From the NCBI RefSeq assembly GCF_003326675.1, contig NZ_JPWF01000017.1:21215-85214 (forward strand): a stretch of 64,000 nt of DNA, written 5' to 3'. Below, piece after piece: positions 53,810-64,000 of the stretch. Below the pieces are notes generated by a model. The model was not told the origin of the DNA. It worked only from the letters and a program-made list of their open reading frames with translations, and did no database searches. Made by a program: the position numbers and the translations under genes. The number at the start of each line of letters is the position of its first letter. The stretch's first letter is position 1. The stretch comes from Thalassospira profundimaris. GTDB lineage: Bacteria > Pseudomonadota > Alphaproteobacteria > Rhodospirillales > Thalassospiraceae.

Positions 53810-53953
53810 ATGCGCCCGCTTCGCCTGATCATCGCATTGACCGCTCTGTTGGCCCTGTCCTCCTGCCTGACCTTCAACTGGCAACGCAGCGTCCAACAGG
53901 TCTTGTCAAATGCGTGCAATTCAACAGGTGATTGCGGGTCGGATGGACCGTAA
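53810..53953 (+). CDS. 47-residue putative lipoprotein
   Basis: Short frame encoding MRPLRLIIALTALLALSSC followed by a small polar tail. A lipobox (LSSC) ends the signal peptide at Cys19, so it would be a lipid-anchored peptide of 29 residues. It starts 14 bp after the SDR stop. No strong ribosome site is seen. It resembles entericidin-like small lipoproteins in design only. Confidence 0.5.
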   Translation: MRPLRLIIALTALLALSSCLTFNWQRSVQQVLSNACNSTGDCGSDGP

Positions 53954-53970
53954 GGCTCAAACGAACTCCA

Positions 53971-54011
53971 AAACAAAACGGCGCGCCCTATGGACGCGCC
54001 GTTTGTTGTTT
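53971..54011. terminator. bidirectional terminator before guaA
   Basis: AACAAAACGGCGCG...CGCGCCGTTTGTT hairpin between convergent genes. Confidence 0.9.
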
Positions 54012-54026
54012 CCGGTATCGGAAAAC

Positions 54027-55580
54027 TTATTCCCACTCGATGGTTCCCGGTGGTTTCGAGGTGAAGTCATAGGTGACACGGTTGATGCCGTTGACTTCAT
54101 TGATGATCCGGTTGGCGATGCGGCCAAGCAGTTCGGGCGGGAACGCATAGAAGTCCGCGGTCATGCCATCGGTCGAGGTAACCGCACGAAGGGCACAGGC
54201 ATAGTCATAGGTACGACCATCGCCCATCACGCCAACGGTACGGACCGGCAGCAGAACGGCGAATGCCTGCCAGATCGCATCATAAAGACCGGCATTGCGG
54301 ATTTCTTCGAGATAGATCGCATCGGCTTTGCGCAGGATATCAAGCTTTTCACGCGTGATCGGCTGGCCCGGAATACGGATCGCAAGACCCGGTCCAGGGA
54401 ACGGATGACGACCGACAAAGCTGTCGGGCAGGCCCAATTCACGACCAAGATCACGAACTTCGTCCTTGAACAGTTCACGAAGCGGCTCAACCAGCTTCAT
54501 GTTCATGCGTTCCGGAAGACCACCAACGTTATGGTGTGACTTGATGGTGACCGACGGACCACCGGTAAAGGACACACTTTCGATCACGTCAGGATAAAGC
54601 GTGCCCTGTGCCAGGAAGTCTGCACCACCGATTTTCTTGGCTTCTTCTTCGAAGGTCTCGATGAAGAGACGACCAATGGTTTTGCGTTTTACTTCCGGAT
54701 CGGTTTCGCCTTCGATGGCACCGATAAAGGTTTCGGACGCATCAACATGAACCAGCGGAATGTTGTAATGGTCACGGAACAGCGATACGACCTGATCAGC
54801 CTCGCCCGAGCGCATGAAGCCATGATCGACAAACACACAAGTTAGCTGATCGCCGATTGCTTCGTGGATCAGAACAGCGGTAACCGAGCTGTCAACACCG
54901 CCCGACAGACCACAGATGACCTTGCCATCACCGACCTGCTTGCGGATCTTGTCAATCGCATCGTCCTTATAGGCATTCATCGTCCAGTCGCCAGAGCAAC
55001 CGGCAACGCCATGCGTGAAGTTCTTAAGGAGCTGCGCGCCATGCGGGGTATGGACCACTTCCGGGTGGAACTGAACCGCATAGAATTTCTTTTCGTCATT
55101 GGCGATGGCGGCAAACGGTGCGCCTTCGGATTTGCCAACAACGCGGAAGCCCTCGGGAAGGGCATCGACACGGTCGCCGTGGCTCATCCAGACCTGTTCG
55201 CGTGCGCCAGCCGCCCACACACCGGTGAACAGCGCGCAATCTTCGATCACGTCAACAAAGGCACGACCGAATTCACGATGATCGGAAGTCGCGACCTTAC
55301 CGCCAAGCTGGTTGACCATGGTCTGCTGACCATAGCAGATGCCCAGAACCGGAACGCCAAGCTCGAACACCTTGGTCGGCGCCGACGGTGCCTTGTCCCA
55401 ATGGACAGACGCCGGGCCACCCGAAAGGATCACGGCCTTGGGGGCATATTCATCAAGGAACGCATCCGAGATGTTATTAAAAGGATGGATCTCGCTATAG
55501 ACACCGCTTTCACGCACGCGACGTGCAATAAGCTGGGTGACCTGTGATCCGAAATCAATAATCAGCACGCGATCAGTCAT
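54027..55580 (-). CDS. guaA: GMP synthase (glutamine-hydrolysing)
   Basis: Two-domain enzyme of 517 residues that aminates XMP to GMP. The class I glutaminase domain has the nucleophile in LGICYGQQ (Cys82) and VQFHPEV (His172, Glu174). The ATP pyrophosphatase domain has the P-loop GLSGGVDSS (224-232). The C-terminal dimerisation domain ends in [17 protein letters not shown]. guaB lies 2.4 kb upstream on the same strand, separated by an RsmB-type gene. They are not co-transcribed because terminators intervene. Confidence 0.97.
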   Translation of the reverse strand: MTDRVLIIDFGSQVTQLIARRVRESGVYSEIHPFNNISDAFLDEYAPKAVILSGGPASVHWDKAPSAPTKVFELGVPVLGICYGQQTMVNQLGGKVATSDHREFGRAFVDVIEDCALFTGVWAAGAREQVWMSHGDRVDALPEGFRVVGKSEGAPFAAIANDEKKFYAVQFHPEVVHTPHGAQLLKNFTHGVAGCSGDWTMNAYKDDAIDKIRKQVGDGKVICGLSGGVDSSVTAVLIHEAIGDQLTCVFVDHGFMRSGEADQVVSLFRDHYNIPLVHVDASETFIGAIEGETDPEVKRKTIGRLFIETFEEEAKKIGGADFLAQGTLYPDVIESVSFTGGPSVTIKSHHNVGGLPERMNMKLVEPLRELFKDEVRDLGRELGLPDSFVGRHPFPGPGLAIRIPGQPITREKLDILRKADAIYLEEIRNAGLYDAIWQAFAVLLPVRTVGVMGDGRTYDYACALRAVTSTDGMTADFYAFPPELLGRIANRIINEVNGINRVTYDFTSKPPGTIEWE

Positions 55581-55870
55581 CGGGCCGTATCTCCGTCGAA
55601 GATGGGGTTGCGCCGTACATACGCCAAACCATCGTGATGGGCAACCCGGCGCAGGTGGTCACCCAACGATGCATTCAAAAAACTTTTGCCCCTATTTCCG
55701 GGCTTTGGGGAAGATTGCGGCGTTTTTGCGCACATTTCCCCCAGAAATTCCCACAATTGGTCCCTTTTTCCTTCGCAATAGGCGTGCATTCTCCAACTTA
55801 ACGGAACGCGGGAAACAACGCGTCCGAGCATGAGCAACGCATTTTTGATCAAAGCAAGGGACACGTAACC

Positions 55871-56188
55871 ATGAGCACTTCCAAAGGTAGTAAAATCGCA
55901 CTCGCCGTCGCTGGTCTTATTCTGGTTGCCGGTACAGCCACCGCAATCGCCATGACGCAGAAAGACGGCGGCTCTGCCCTTCCGGTCTTTGGGACCGAGG
56001 AAAGCGCCCCGGCCCAGAATTCCGAAACCATCGCACCGGCTGCTCCGAGTGCCGAGATCGGCGAAGGCCTGAAGACCGGCCCGGACGCCCAGGATGAAGT
56101 CATTCCGGGCATGAACAATCTTGAGAATTCCGAAGGTTCGGACAAGCCGACCACCATCTTTGATGGTGCGACCGAAAAAGCCGAATAA
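55871..56188 (+). CDS. hypothetical membrane-anchored protein
   Basis: Protein of 105 residues. One helix (residues 8-28, KIALAVAGLILVAGTATAIAM) anchors an acidic tail rich in Ala, Pro, Glu and Ser that is probably disordered and periplasmic. The ribosome site is AAGGGA 10 bases upstream. No family is recognised. A strong terminator follows, so it is a one-gene transcript. Confidence 0.65.
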   Translation: MSTSKGSKIALAVAGLILVAGTATAIAMTQKDGGSALPVFGTEESAPAQNSETIAPAAPSAEIGEGLKTGPDAQDEVIPGMNNLENSEGSDKPTTIFDGATEKAE

Positions 56189-56291
56189 GCGGTTTTCAGC
56201 CAATATCGGGTCATCACCCGAAGGACCGTGGGCCTGGCAATTTGCAGAAGAGTCCATCAACGCAATTTTGCGTTCACGGTTAAACAAAACT

Positions 56292-56323
56292 GGCCCTGCG
56301 AGTATCCCTCGCAGGGCCTTTTT
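56292..56323 (+). terminator. terminator after the 105-residue gene
   Basis: GGCCCTGCGAG-TATCC-CTCGCAGGGCC followed by TTTTT. Confidence 0.92.
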
Positions 56324-56385
56324 CTGTGCAGACAGACTGAGGCCGGTGAATGGCTTGGTGTCATATGCCATCACCGCCATCATCA

Positions 56386-57723
56386 TTACTTTACCTTGCC
56401 TTTGGCGGTCCGTTCGAACACCGCGACAAAGAACCCGTCGGTGCCATGAACATTTGGCGACAGGCGCAGCCAAGGTTTGTCCTTGCCACCGGGAACCGGA
56501 ACCGATTTCGGGGCATCCGGCCAGATTTCACTGACCGGCACCGGACGGAAATCCTTGCGATCGCGCATAAAGGTTTCAATCAGGCGTTCGTTTTCTTCGG
56601 GCATGATCGAACAGGTTGCATAAATCAGGCGACCGCCCTTGGTGACCTTTGCCGCACCGGCCTTAAGGATCTTGCTTTGCTGGGCCATCAGGGTGCGCAG
56701 GTCACGCTGACCAATACGCCAGCGCAAAGCAGGGTTACGGCGCAGCGTCCCAAGACCGGAACAGGGCACATCAAGCAACACACGATCAAAGAAACCGGAC
56801 TTGTTGCGCAGCCAGCTGTCACGTTCATCGGCAATGATGCGTTGCTGGATGCAATCCCCGGCACCGGCACGGCGTGCACGTTTGCGCGCATTGTCCAGAC
56901 GGCCACCATGGGTATCACAGGCAAGAATACGGCCCTTGCCGCGCATGTCGGCTGCAATTCCAAGGGTCTTGCCGCCACCGCCCGCACACATATCAAGGAT
57001 GGTCATGCCCGGCTTGGCATCAACCAGATTGACACAAATTTGCGATGCTTCGTCCTGGATTTCGATCAGGCCGTCTTTATAGGCCGCGGTAACCAGCATA
57101 TTCAGGCCCAGCGGCAAACGAAGGCCATTGGGCGCGAACGGGGTGCGTTCGATATCCTTGATGCCATCGGCTTTCAGCGACTTGATCGCGTCTTCGACCG
57201 AACCGCGCAAGCGGTTGACACGCAGATCAAGCTTGGCCGGCTGGTTATAGGCCGCCATTTCCGCCGACAGATTTTCATGATGAAGCTTCATCAGCTCCGC
57301 ATACAGCCATTTCGGCAGTTCGGTTTTAACCGCGCCGGGCTGGGCATCATGATCCAGGGTCTTGTCAGCAAGCTTGTTGATCAGGTGTTTTTCATTGGGA
57401 TGAAGGGTTTCCGGGCAGAATTGTTCGCCAGTGAAACGGTCTTCGATATCGGCCTTGGACAGACGATCATGCAAGACGAGATCGGCGATCATACGCGCAC
57501 GACCATCCTGGAACTCGTAACCCATCTCGGCCAGCCACCAGCCCAGACGGGCCTGATGACGGATCAGGTTATAGAAACGTTCGCTGATTTCACGGCGATC
57601 GCCACCACCGATATAGCGGCGTGATCCGAAATAGCCTGATACAACGCGGTCTGCGTCGTCTCGGGTATGGGTCCAACCGTCGTAAAGCTCAATGACGGCT
57701 GCGATACGTGCACCGGGTTTCAA
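56386..57723 (-). CDS. RsmB/NOP-family RNA (cytosine-5) methyltransferase
   Basis: SAM-dependent RNA m5C methyltransferase of 445 residues. The SAM loop is LDMCAGGGGKTLGIAADM. The two catalytic cysteines are in DVPCSGLGTLRRNP (motif IV) and IYATCSIMPEEN (motif VI). An N-terminal NusB-like helical domain precedes. I set the start at a TTG (57723) with GGTTGGAAAT upstream, because a strong hairpin that ends guaB lies at 57800-57831, inside the longer frame. The rRNA or tRNA target is not known. Confidence 0.85.
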   Translation of the reverse strand: MKPGARIAAVIELYDGWTHTRDDADRVVSGYFGSRRYIGGGDRREISERFYNLIRHQARLGWWLAEMGYEFQDGRARMIADLVLHDRLSKADIEDRFTGEQFCPETLHPNEKHLINKLADKTLDHDAQPGAVKTELPKWLYAELMKLHHENLSAEMAAYNQPAKLDLRVNRLRGSVEDAIKSLKADGIKDIERTPFAPNGLRLPLGLNMLVTAAYKDGLIEIQDEASQICVNLVDAKPGMTILDMCAGGGGKTLGIAADMRGKGRILACDTHGGRLDNARKRARRAGAGDCIQQRIIADERDSWLRNKSGFFDRVLLDVPCSGLGTLRRNPALRWRIGQRDLRTLMAQQSKILKAGAAKVTKGGRLIYATCSIMPEENERLIETFMRDRKDFRPVPVSEIWPDAPKSVPVPGGKDKPWLRLSPNVHGTDGFFVAVFERTAKGKVK

Positions 57724-57795
57724 AGCGAATTTCCAACCTGTTTTGTGGGTGTTACTGCTGCTTCGGATATAGGAAGCGCGAACACACCTTACGAT

Positions 57796-57832
57796 AAAAA
57801 AGACGATGACGGCAGGAAGACCTGCCGTCATC
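57796..57832 (-). terminator. terminator after guaB
   Basis: On the minus strand GATGACGGCAGG-TCTT-CCTGCCGTCATC followed by GTCTTTTTTATCG. Downstream of guaB and upstream of the RsmB-type gene. Confidence 0.9.
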
Positions 57833-57932
57833 TGAATTTGTTGGCTGCTGATAGCATGTGACAGGCTGTTCGCCAACCACTTCAAATGCAAGGCTGCTCA
57901 GCATTATCGCAACCCGTCAGCAACCCGTGCCC

Positions 57933-59411
<1,479 letters not shown>

Positions 59412-59432
59412 TTAATCTGAGTTGGCGCGGAA

Positions 59433-59460
59433 TTTATACATGTTATGCCCCAAATGCCAA
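59433..59460 (-). promoter_or_regulatory. guaB promoter
   Basis: On the minus strand TTGGCA-N16-TATAAA. The -10 element ends 34 bp before the start codon. Confidence 0.6.
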
Positions 59461-59656
59461 GTTTTCTGCGCCCATAACAGCCCTGTGATTTTATTGATGC
59501 TTTATTTTGCGCATTCCGTTAGAAACTGGTCGATGGGGCTGCTGACAGGCTGTGCAGTTTTATCAACCTGTTCAAACAATAGCCATTCCCCCAAATCCTC
59601 CCATGCGATTCAGGTGACATTCCACGCAGAGCACGTGCTGTGCAAAAGGATAAAGC

Positions 59657-60988
59657 TTAACTGACGGCTTCTTTGGCCCGGTTATCAAGCACCTGACCGA
59701 TAAAGTTCCGAACATCACCATCAAGGCTTTCGGCCCGGCCCAAAAGGCCATTGGCCTCGTCATGCAAGGCAACCAGAACTTCCCGGGAATCATTGGTTCC
59801 CGACGCGACAAGTGCGACGCTCGTCACGATATCGCGCATCCGGGTGACGGCCTGTTCGATACGATTGCTGATTTCCGCAACGGCGTCGGTCTGTTCACGG
59901 GTTGCATCTGCCACAAGGCGCGCACCGTTATCGATTTCCGTGATGGTTTCACTGATCTCGTGGACAAAGACCACGGCCTCGCGGGTCATTTCCTGCATCT
60001 GGCCGATTTCGCGAATAACTTCTTCGGCGGCATGGCTGGACTGATTGGCAAGGTTTTTGACCTCGGACGCCACCACGGCAAACCCTTTGCCCGCCTCGCC
60101 TGCACGTGCGGCTTCGATTGTCGCATTCAGCGCCAGAAGGTTTGTCTGCTCGGCAACATCCGTAATCAGTTTGACGACACTGGTGACCGACGTCGCCAGG
60201 CTATCAAGCCGTTCCATATGTTCGCCTGCCGACCGGGCCCGCTCGACCGCCACTTCGGACAGGGACGCCGAACCGTCGATCTGCGATCCGATCTGCTTGA
60301 TTGATCCGCTAAACTGTTCGGTTGCGGTTGCAATACCATCAAGGGCCGCACTGCTTTCCTCGGCGGCACGACGCATTTCCGAACTTTGATCGGCGATCTT
60401 GGTAACGTTCTGTGACAGGAAATCGGAATTCGATGTCAGTTTGCGCGCACTGTCGGACAAGTCACCGACAACAAATTTAAGATCATCACCAATCCGCCCG
60501 GCACTGCTGCGAAACGTTTTGGTCTGAACATCCATGATATCAAGCGCATTATTGACCTTTTCGGCATAGCCGATCAGATCACCGCGCAAGCCACGCGGAA
60601 CGATTTTGCGATAATAATCACCACGCGATGCGCAATTCATCGCAGCGGCGGCTTCTTTGGTAAAAGCCTCTGTCAGGTCAAGCAGCTGGTTGACGGCATT
60701 TTGCATATTGGCAAGCTTGCCACGGCTCTGACGGTTGGAAATACGGGCATCCATATTGCCTGCTGCCGCGGCAAGAACCGTATCGCAAAGCTCGTCAAGA
60801 ATGTGCTGCTGCCGATAAACCGTAAGCGCCCCTGATACACAGCAAATGGTCAGAAGCCCGGCAAACCCGACAACACCCAATGTCAGGAATTCAGGCCAGA
60901 CCAGAACAGATGCAATTGTCAAAAAGCCAAGGCACCAGCAACCTGCCAGCACCAAGCGCAGGTTAGAGAGTGAAAACAAATTGATCAT
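59657..60988 (-). CDS. methyl-accepting signalling protein, Aer-like
   Basis: Chemoreceptor of 443 residues. Two helices near the N terminus (residues 13-57) form a membrane hairpin without a periplasmic domain. A HAMP-like segment (DTVLAAAAGNMDARI) and a long coiled-coil signalling domain follow. The conserved hairpin tip is AEQTNLLALNATIEAARAGE and GKGFAVVASEVKNLA. The start at 60988 overlaps the upstream PAS gene by 26 bp. The pair together resembles Aer split in two: a soluble PAS input and this membrane output protein. Confidence 0.88.
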   Translation of the reverse strand: MINLFSLSNLRLVLAGCWCLGFLTIASVLVWPEFLTLGVVGFAGLLTICCVSGALTVYRQQHILDELCDTVLAAAAGNMDARISNRQSRGKLANMQNAVNQLLDLTEAFTKEAAAAMNCASRGDYYRKIVPRGLRGDLIGYAEKVNNALDIMDVQTKTFRSSAGRIGDDLKFVVGDLSDSARKLTSNSDFLSQNVTKIADQSSEMRRAAEESSAALDGIATATEQFSGSIKQIGSQIDGSASLSEVAVERARSAGEHMERLDSLATSVTSVVKLITDVAEQTNLLALNATIEAARAGEAGKGFAVVASEVKNLANQSSHAAEEVIREIGQMQEMTREAVVFVHEISETITEIDNGARLVADATREQTDAVAEISNRIEQAVTRMRDIVTSVALVASGTNDSREVLVALHDEANGLLGRAESLDGDVRNFIGQVLDNRAKEAVS

Positions 60989-61487
60989 AATCGATGCCCG
61001 CGTCCCCAAGAAGTTTCCCCACCATTGCGGTTCCACGCGCCATCCCTTCCTTGCGATTTCGTTCTTTTGCTTCTTCTTCGCAAAGAGCCGCATATAGCGG
61101 TATGACTTTTTCAAGTGCGTCACGGCGCGGGACGCGTCGGTTGGAATGATAACCGATGATTTTGCCGTTCGGACCAAAGGTCGGCGTCACATTGGCCAAA
61201 ACCCAATAATGATCGCCATTCGAACAACGGTTAATGACATAGGCAAAGATCTCGCGTCCGGCTTCGATCGTTTCCCACAGCAGAGAAAAGACACATCGGG
61301 GCATGTCGGGATGGCGAATGATGCTGTGCGGTTGACCAAGGATGTCGCGCTCACGATATCCGGCCACACGCAGGAACACATCATTTGCATATGTGATCCG
61401 ACCTTTGAGGTCCGTTTTTGAAACGATGATTTCGTGTTCGTCGAAATGACGTTCGACACCGGTCAGAAACAGATTGTCTTGCTTCAT
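60963..61487 (-). CDS. PAS-domain sensor, Aer-type
   Basis: Soluble PAS protein of 174 residues. The PAS core is very like the FAD-binding PAS of the energy-taxis receptor Aer: GRITYANDVFLRVAGYRERD, GQPHSIIRHPDMPR and NGDHYWVLANVTPTFG. A C-terminal charged helix (residues 125-174) may link to the receptor. Start at 61487 (ATG, GGGGTGA site). It overlaps the receptor gene. Redox sensing through FAD is inferred from the Aer resemblance. Confidence 0.88.
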   Translation of the reverse strand: MKQDNLFLTGVERHFDEHEIIVSKTDLKGRITYANDVFLRVAGYRERDILGQPHSIIRHPDMPRCVFSLLWETIEAGREIFAYVINRCSNGDHYWVLANVTPTFGPNGKIIGYHSNRRVPRRDALEKVIPLYAALCEEEAKERNRKEGMARGTAMVGKLLGDAGIDYDQFVFTL

Positions 61488-61505
61488 CAAATTCACCCCA
61501 CAACA

Positions 61506-61535
61506 AAGGACCTTTGCCCGGAAAGGTCCTTCTTG
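61506..61535 (-). terminator. terminator after rlmE
   Basis: AAGGACCTTT-N6-AAAGGTCCTT stem with a minus-strand TTGTTG tail, 19 bp before the PAS gene start. Confidence 0.75.
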
Positions 61536-61667
61536 CCCACAAACATGTCATTGCAGATTGAGCCGCAACTATAACCTGCAAAGTCTGTGAGGTGGATTGA
61601 TGTAGCGCAAGTGAAAACGAATATTTGAACTTACGGATTTAGGACTGCAACGCAGCAAAACCGGCGA

Positions 61668-62474
61668 TTATTCGACCGGTGACCAGCTGTCGCCTTCACG
61701 CACTTCGGCGTTCTTGATATCGTCTTCGGCGTTGTTTTGACCACGGAATCCGGTGGCGATCAGGTAGGCCTCCGGGCTTTCCGGACGCGATGCCGGCGGC
61801 TTGGCATGTTTGGTCACGCGGAAGTTTTTCTTCACCCGGTCCAGAAGGTCGTTCTCGGTTCCGCCCTTGAACACCTTGGCAATAAAGATACCGCCCGGTG
61901 CCAGAACTTCCTCGGCGAACAGCAATGCATGTTCGACCAGATCAATGATCCGGATATGGTCTGTCTGGCGATGGCCGGTGGTTTCCGGCGACATATCGGA
62001 AATAACCGCATCAACCGGGCCATCAAGGGCCTGCTTGATCATATCCGGTGCCTGGGGATCAAGGAAGTCGGCCTGCAAACAGGTTGCGCCTGAAAGACCT
62101 TCCCATTCCAGAATATCAAGACCAACAACCTGACCGCGCCCGTGTTTGGAGCCGACCATATCGACCGCAACCTGCGTCCAGCCACCCGGTGCGGCGCCAA
62201 GGTCAACAATGCGCATGCCCGGACGCAACAGATCGAACTGGTTGTTAATTTCAATCAGCTTGAAGGCCGCACGCGACCGATAGCCAAGACGCTTTGCTTC
62301 CTGCACGTACGGATCATTAAGCTGCCGGTCGAGCCAGCGCGTCGAGGACAGCTTGCGCCCCTTGGCACTTTTGACACGTGTGCGCAAACCGCGCCGCGCG
62401 CCGGTGTCGATGGCTGCAATGGCCGAACCCTTGCGGCGGCGCTGCCCGCCTTTTCCGCTGCGATTTTCGCTCAT
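61668..62474 (-). CDS. rlmE: 23S rRNA 2'-O-methyltransferase (U2552)
   Basis: RlmE/FtsJ-type methyltransferase of 268 residues. Catalytic K-D-K-E elements are visible: AAFKLIEINNQF, VISDMSPETTGHRQTDH, GIFIAKVFKGG and then an acidic residue downstream. The SAM loop is VDLGAAPGGWTQVAVDM. An N-terminal basic extension (residues 1-55) is longer than in Escherichia coli and is common in alphaproteobacteria. The start at 62474 has an AGGAAAG site. It lies 62 bp downstream of a ppx/gppA-family gene, as often in this class. Confidence 0.94.
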   Translation of the reverse strand: MSENRSGKGGQRRRKGSAIAAIDTGARRGLRTRVKSAKGRKLSSTRWLDRQLNDPYVQEAKRLGYRSRAAFKLIEINNQFDLLRPGMRIVDLGAAPGGWTQVAVDMVGSKHGRGQVVGLDILEWEGLSGATCLQADFLDPQAPDMIKQALDGPVDAVISDMSPETTGHRQTDHIRIIDLVEHALLFAEEVLAPGGIFIAKVFKGGTENDLLDRVKKNFRVTKHAKPPASRPESPEAYLIATGFRGQNNAEDDIKNAEVREGDSWSPVE

Positions 62475-62536
62475 GATCTTTCCTGAACTGAATTCTGTTT
62501 GGGCCAATGACCTGTCGGGACGATTGCGTCAACCGA

Positions 62537-63727
62537 TCAGGATGAAGCCGGAATATGGGACACTGTATGACGGCGCGCGTCGCAAGGGTCAATAGCATGA
62601 CCGTCCGCACGCATCAAATCGACCAAAATACCTTCGCGCAAACCACGATCCGCGACCTTTAGGGTCGCCAACGGCCAGATATCGCGAATCGCGGCAAAGA
62701 TCGCCGCCCCCGCATCCATCAGCTCGGCCCGCTGGTTTCCGATACAGGGATGACCTTTGCGCTTGTCATTTTCCATTCTAAGCAACAGCTCGGTCACCCG
62801 TTCTGCATCATCAAAACGCAGATCGGATCCATCGACCTTGTGGCGCTCATAACGCTCAAGCCCAAGGGCGATGCCACAGAATGTCGTAACCGTGCCCGAT
62901 GTGCCAACCATCTGAACCTTGTTGTCATCCAGCATATCGGTACAGCAATTGCGCTTGGCAAATTCTTCAAGACGCTGACGGATTTCGGTGCGCATGGCTT
63001 CGAACCGTTCGCGACGCTCCTCGACCGAGGCATAGCGTTCGGTCAAACACAAGACACCGCATGGCATCGAAAGCGTTTCAATGCACTGGGTCTTGCCGGT
63101 GTTATCAACCTTGATCCAGCAAATTTCCGTGCTGCCACCGCCAATATCAAACACCACCGCATAGGGACGTTCATCAAGCAGGGCCGAACAGGCCTGAAGC
63201 GCCAGACGGCTTTCCTCGTCCGGGTTGATGATATCAAGGACGATGCCGGTTTCTTTTTCAACGCGGCGGACAAATTCATCGCGATTATTCGCTGTCCGGC
63301 AGGCCTCGGTCGCAACCGCACGCAATCTTGCCCCCGGATGACGGCGCAGCTTCTTTGCACAGATGCGCAGCGCGTCAATTGCCCGTTCCATCGCGGCTTC
63401 GCACAGATAGCCCTTTTCACGCACTCCTTCGCCAAGGCGCACAACACGCGAAAAGGCATCAATCACCTTGAAACCGTCATTGCACGGACGCGCGACCAGA
63501 AGACGGCAATTGGAACTGCCAAGATCAATCGCGGCATAAAGCGGGGCTGTGATGCAATCGACCATCCGCGATGGCTTTTCCCGATCACCAGGCACCTGAA
63601 CAGATTGGCCGGGTTGCGGCATGGCGGGTTTTTCCGGCAAATCCAGCACGGCGTGCTCGCCCATTGCAGCGCCGCCTGCTGGGCCTTGTGCCCGATGCGA
63701 GTTGCTATGGGGATTAACCTGCTTCAC
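62537..63727 (-). CDS. Ppx/GppA-family phosphatase
   Basis: Exopolyphosphatase/guanosine pentaphosphatase-like enzyme of 396 residues. The actin-like ATPase signatures are AAIDLGSSNCRLLVARP (near residue 65) and VVFDIGGGSTEICWIKV. It likely hydrolyses inorganic polyphosphate or pppGpp. The N-terminal 55 residues are low in conservation; the start is given as GTG 63727, but ATG 63664 is possible. It is followed by rlmE. Confidence 0.88.
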   Translation of the reverse strand: MKQVNPHSNSHRAQGPAGGAAMGEHAVLDLPEKPAMPQPGQSVQVPGDREKPSRMVDCITAPLYAAIDLGSSNCRLLVARPCNDGFKVIDAFSRVVRLGEGVREKGYLCEAAMERAIDALRICAKKLRRHPGARLRAVATEACRTANNRDEFVRRVEKETGIVLDIINPDEESRLALQACSALLDERPYAVVFDIGGGSTEICWIKVDNTGKTQCIETLSMPCGVLCLTERYASVEERRERFEAMRTEIRQRLEEFAKRNCCTDMLDDNKVQMVGTSGTVTTFCGIALGLERYERHKVDGSDLRFDDAERVTELLLRMENDKRKGHPCIGNQRAELMDAGAAIFAAIRDIWPLATLKVADRGLREGILVDLMRADGHAIDPCDARRHTVSHIPASS

Positions 63728-63894
63728 TTTGCGAAAACCTGCCTTCTGTTATCAACGTTACCTGTATCGGCGATCATCAAGACATTTATATGACGATCTT
63801 GCGAATCAGCTATATGAGTGTAACGACAATCCCGAACAAGGCAAATCCCCTATGCAGTAATCGCATGGTTGACCAGATCGAAACAAAAAAGGGG

Positions 63895-63921
63895 TTGCCA
63901 AAACCAAGCGGGTTTTATACA
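63895..63921 (+). promoter_or_regulatory. candidate promoter of the tRNA
   Basis: TTGCCA (63895-63900) and TATACA (63916-63921), 15-bp spacing, about 50 bp before the tRNA start. Confidence 0.4.
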
Positions 63922-63969
63922 TAGCGCCCCACGCCACGATACAAACGTGTCGGGCGGACCAAGTTTTGT

Positions 63970-64000
63970 TGGGGAATAGGTTAACGGTAGACCTACGGAC
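63970..64000 (+). tRNA. tRNA, probably tRNA-Gln (3' part outside window)
   Basis: First 31 bases of a tRNA. The acceptor strand is TGGGGAA, then TA, a D-stem GGTT/GACC closed around AACGGTA, base 26 T, and the anticodon stem ACGGA. This order and the UGGGG start are typical of bacterial tRNA-Gln. The anticodon is beyond the window end, so identity is not certain. Confidence 0.8.

Noticed and set aside
56350..57624. 424-codon open frame opposite the RsmB-type gene
   Set aside because: Shadow frame without motifs or start signals.

Overview
The window looks like chromosomal DNA of a marine or soil alphaproteobacterium, most likely a Thalassospira-like member of the Rhodospirillales. This is inferred from a complete Entner-Doudoroff cluster in the order zwf-pgl-edd-glk-eda, many ABC and tripartite tricarboxylate (TTT) transporters, several DUF1127-type small proteins, a polyhydroxyalkanoate depolymerase, and an SOS operator of the alphaproteobacterial type (GTTC-N7-GTTC). 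I see no phage, insertion sequence, CRISPR array or integrated element. Base composition and codon use look even throughout. Long open frames opposite edd, zwf and rsmB are shadows of strongly biased codon use.

Layout. 1-5.3 kb: end of a TTT permease gene, a lone periplasmic binding protein, and a Fur-box-led ABC importer (two permeases plus a family 5 binding protein, no ATPase). 5.4-8.4 kb: a Zur-box-led znuA-zevA-zevB metal uptake operon. 8.4-10.4 kb: an ECF sigma factor, its anti-sigma factor and a secreted DUF7282-like protein, with a matching promoter-like motif before the sigma gene and before the DUF7282-like gene. 10.4-13.2 kb: two tandem copies of a LysR/DUF1127 divergent pair. 13.3-19 kb: Entner-Doudoroff operon. 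19.5-20.75 kb: a small unknown membrane protein and, divergent from it, a 43-residue membrane protein behind two facing LexA boxes. 21-30 kb: PHA depolymerase, a Kef-type antiporter, a PAP2 phosphatase, SDR, Nudix and alpha/beta hydrolase genes, and gabD. 30.4-37.2 kb: cytochrome c', then a TTT transporter with an RraA-like aldolase, an aminotransferase and a LysR regulator. 37.2-43.5 kb: cytochrome b561 and a Fur-box-led imelysin cluster.

43.6-43.8 kb holds the item I find most interesting: an apparent stand-alone small RNA gene with a Fur box over its -35 element, a good sigma-70 promoter, three stem-loops and a strong terminator. 43.9-48.1 kb: a polar amino acid ABC transporter with RidA and IclR genes and a 22-bp perfect palindrome. 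48.3-51.4 kb: a Zn/Cd/Pb efflux ATPase and a CzrA/SmtB-type ArsR sensor. 51.6-54 kb: a DUF2975/HTH pair, a MAPEG protein and an SDR. 54-64 kb: guaA, an RsmB-family methyltransferase, guaB, a split Aer-like receptor (PAS protein plus methyl-accepting protein), rlmE, a ppx/gppA-family gene and the 5' end of a tRNA that is probably tRNA-Gln.

Metal homeostasis is the recurring theme: three Fur-box-like sites, one Zur box and one CadC-like operator lie in 64 kb. All function calls come from reading the sequence; no database search was run.
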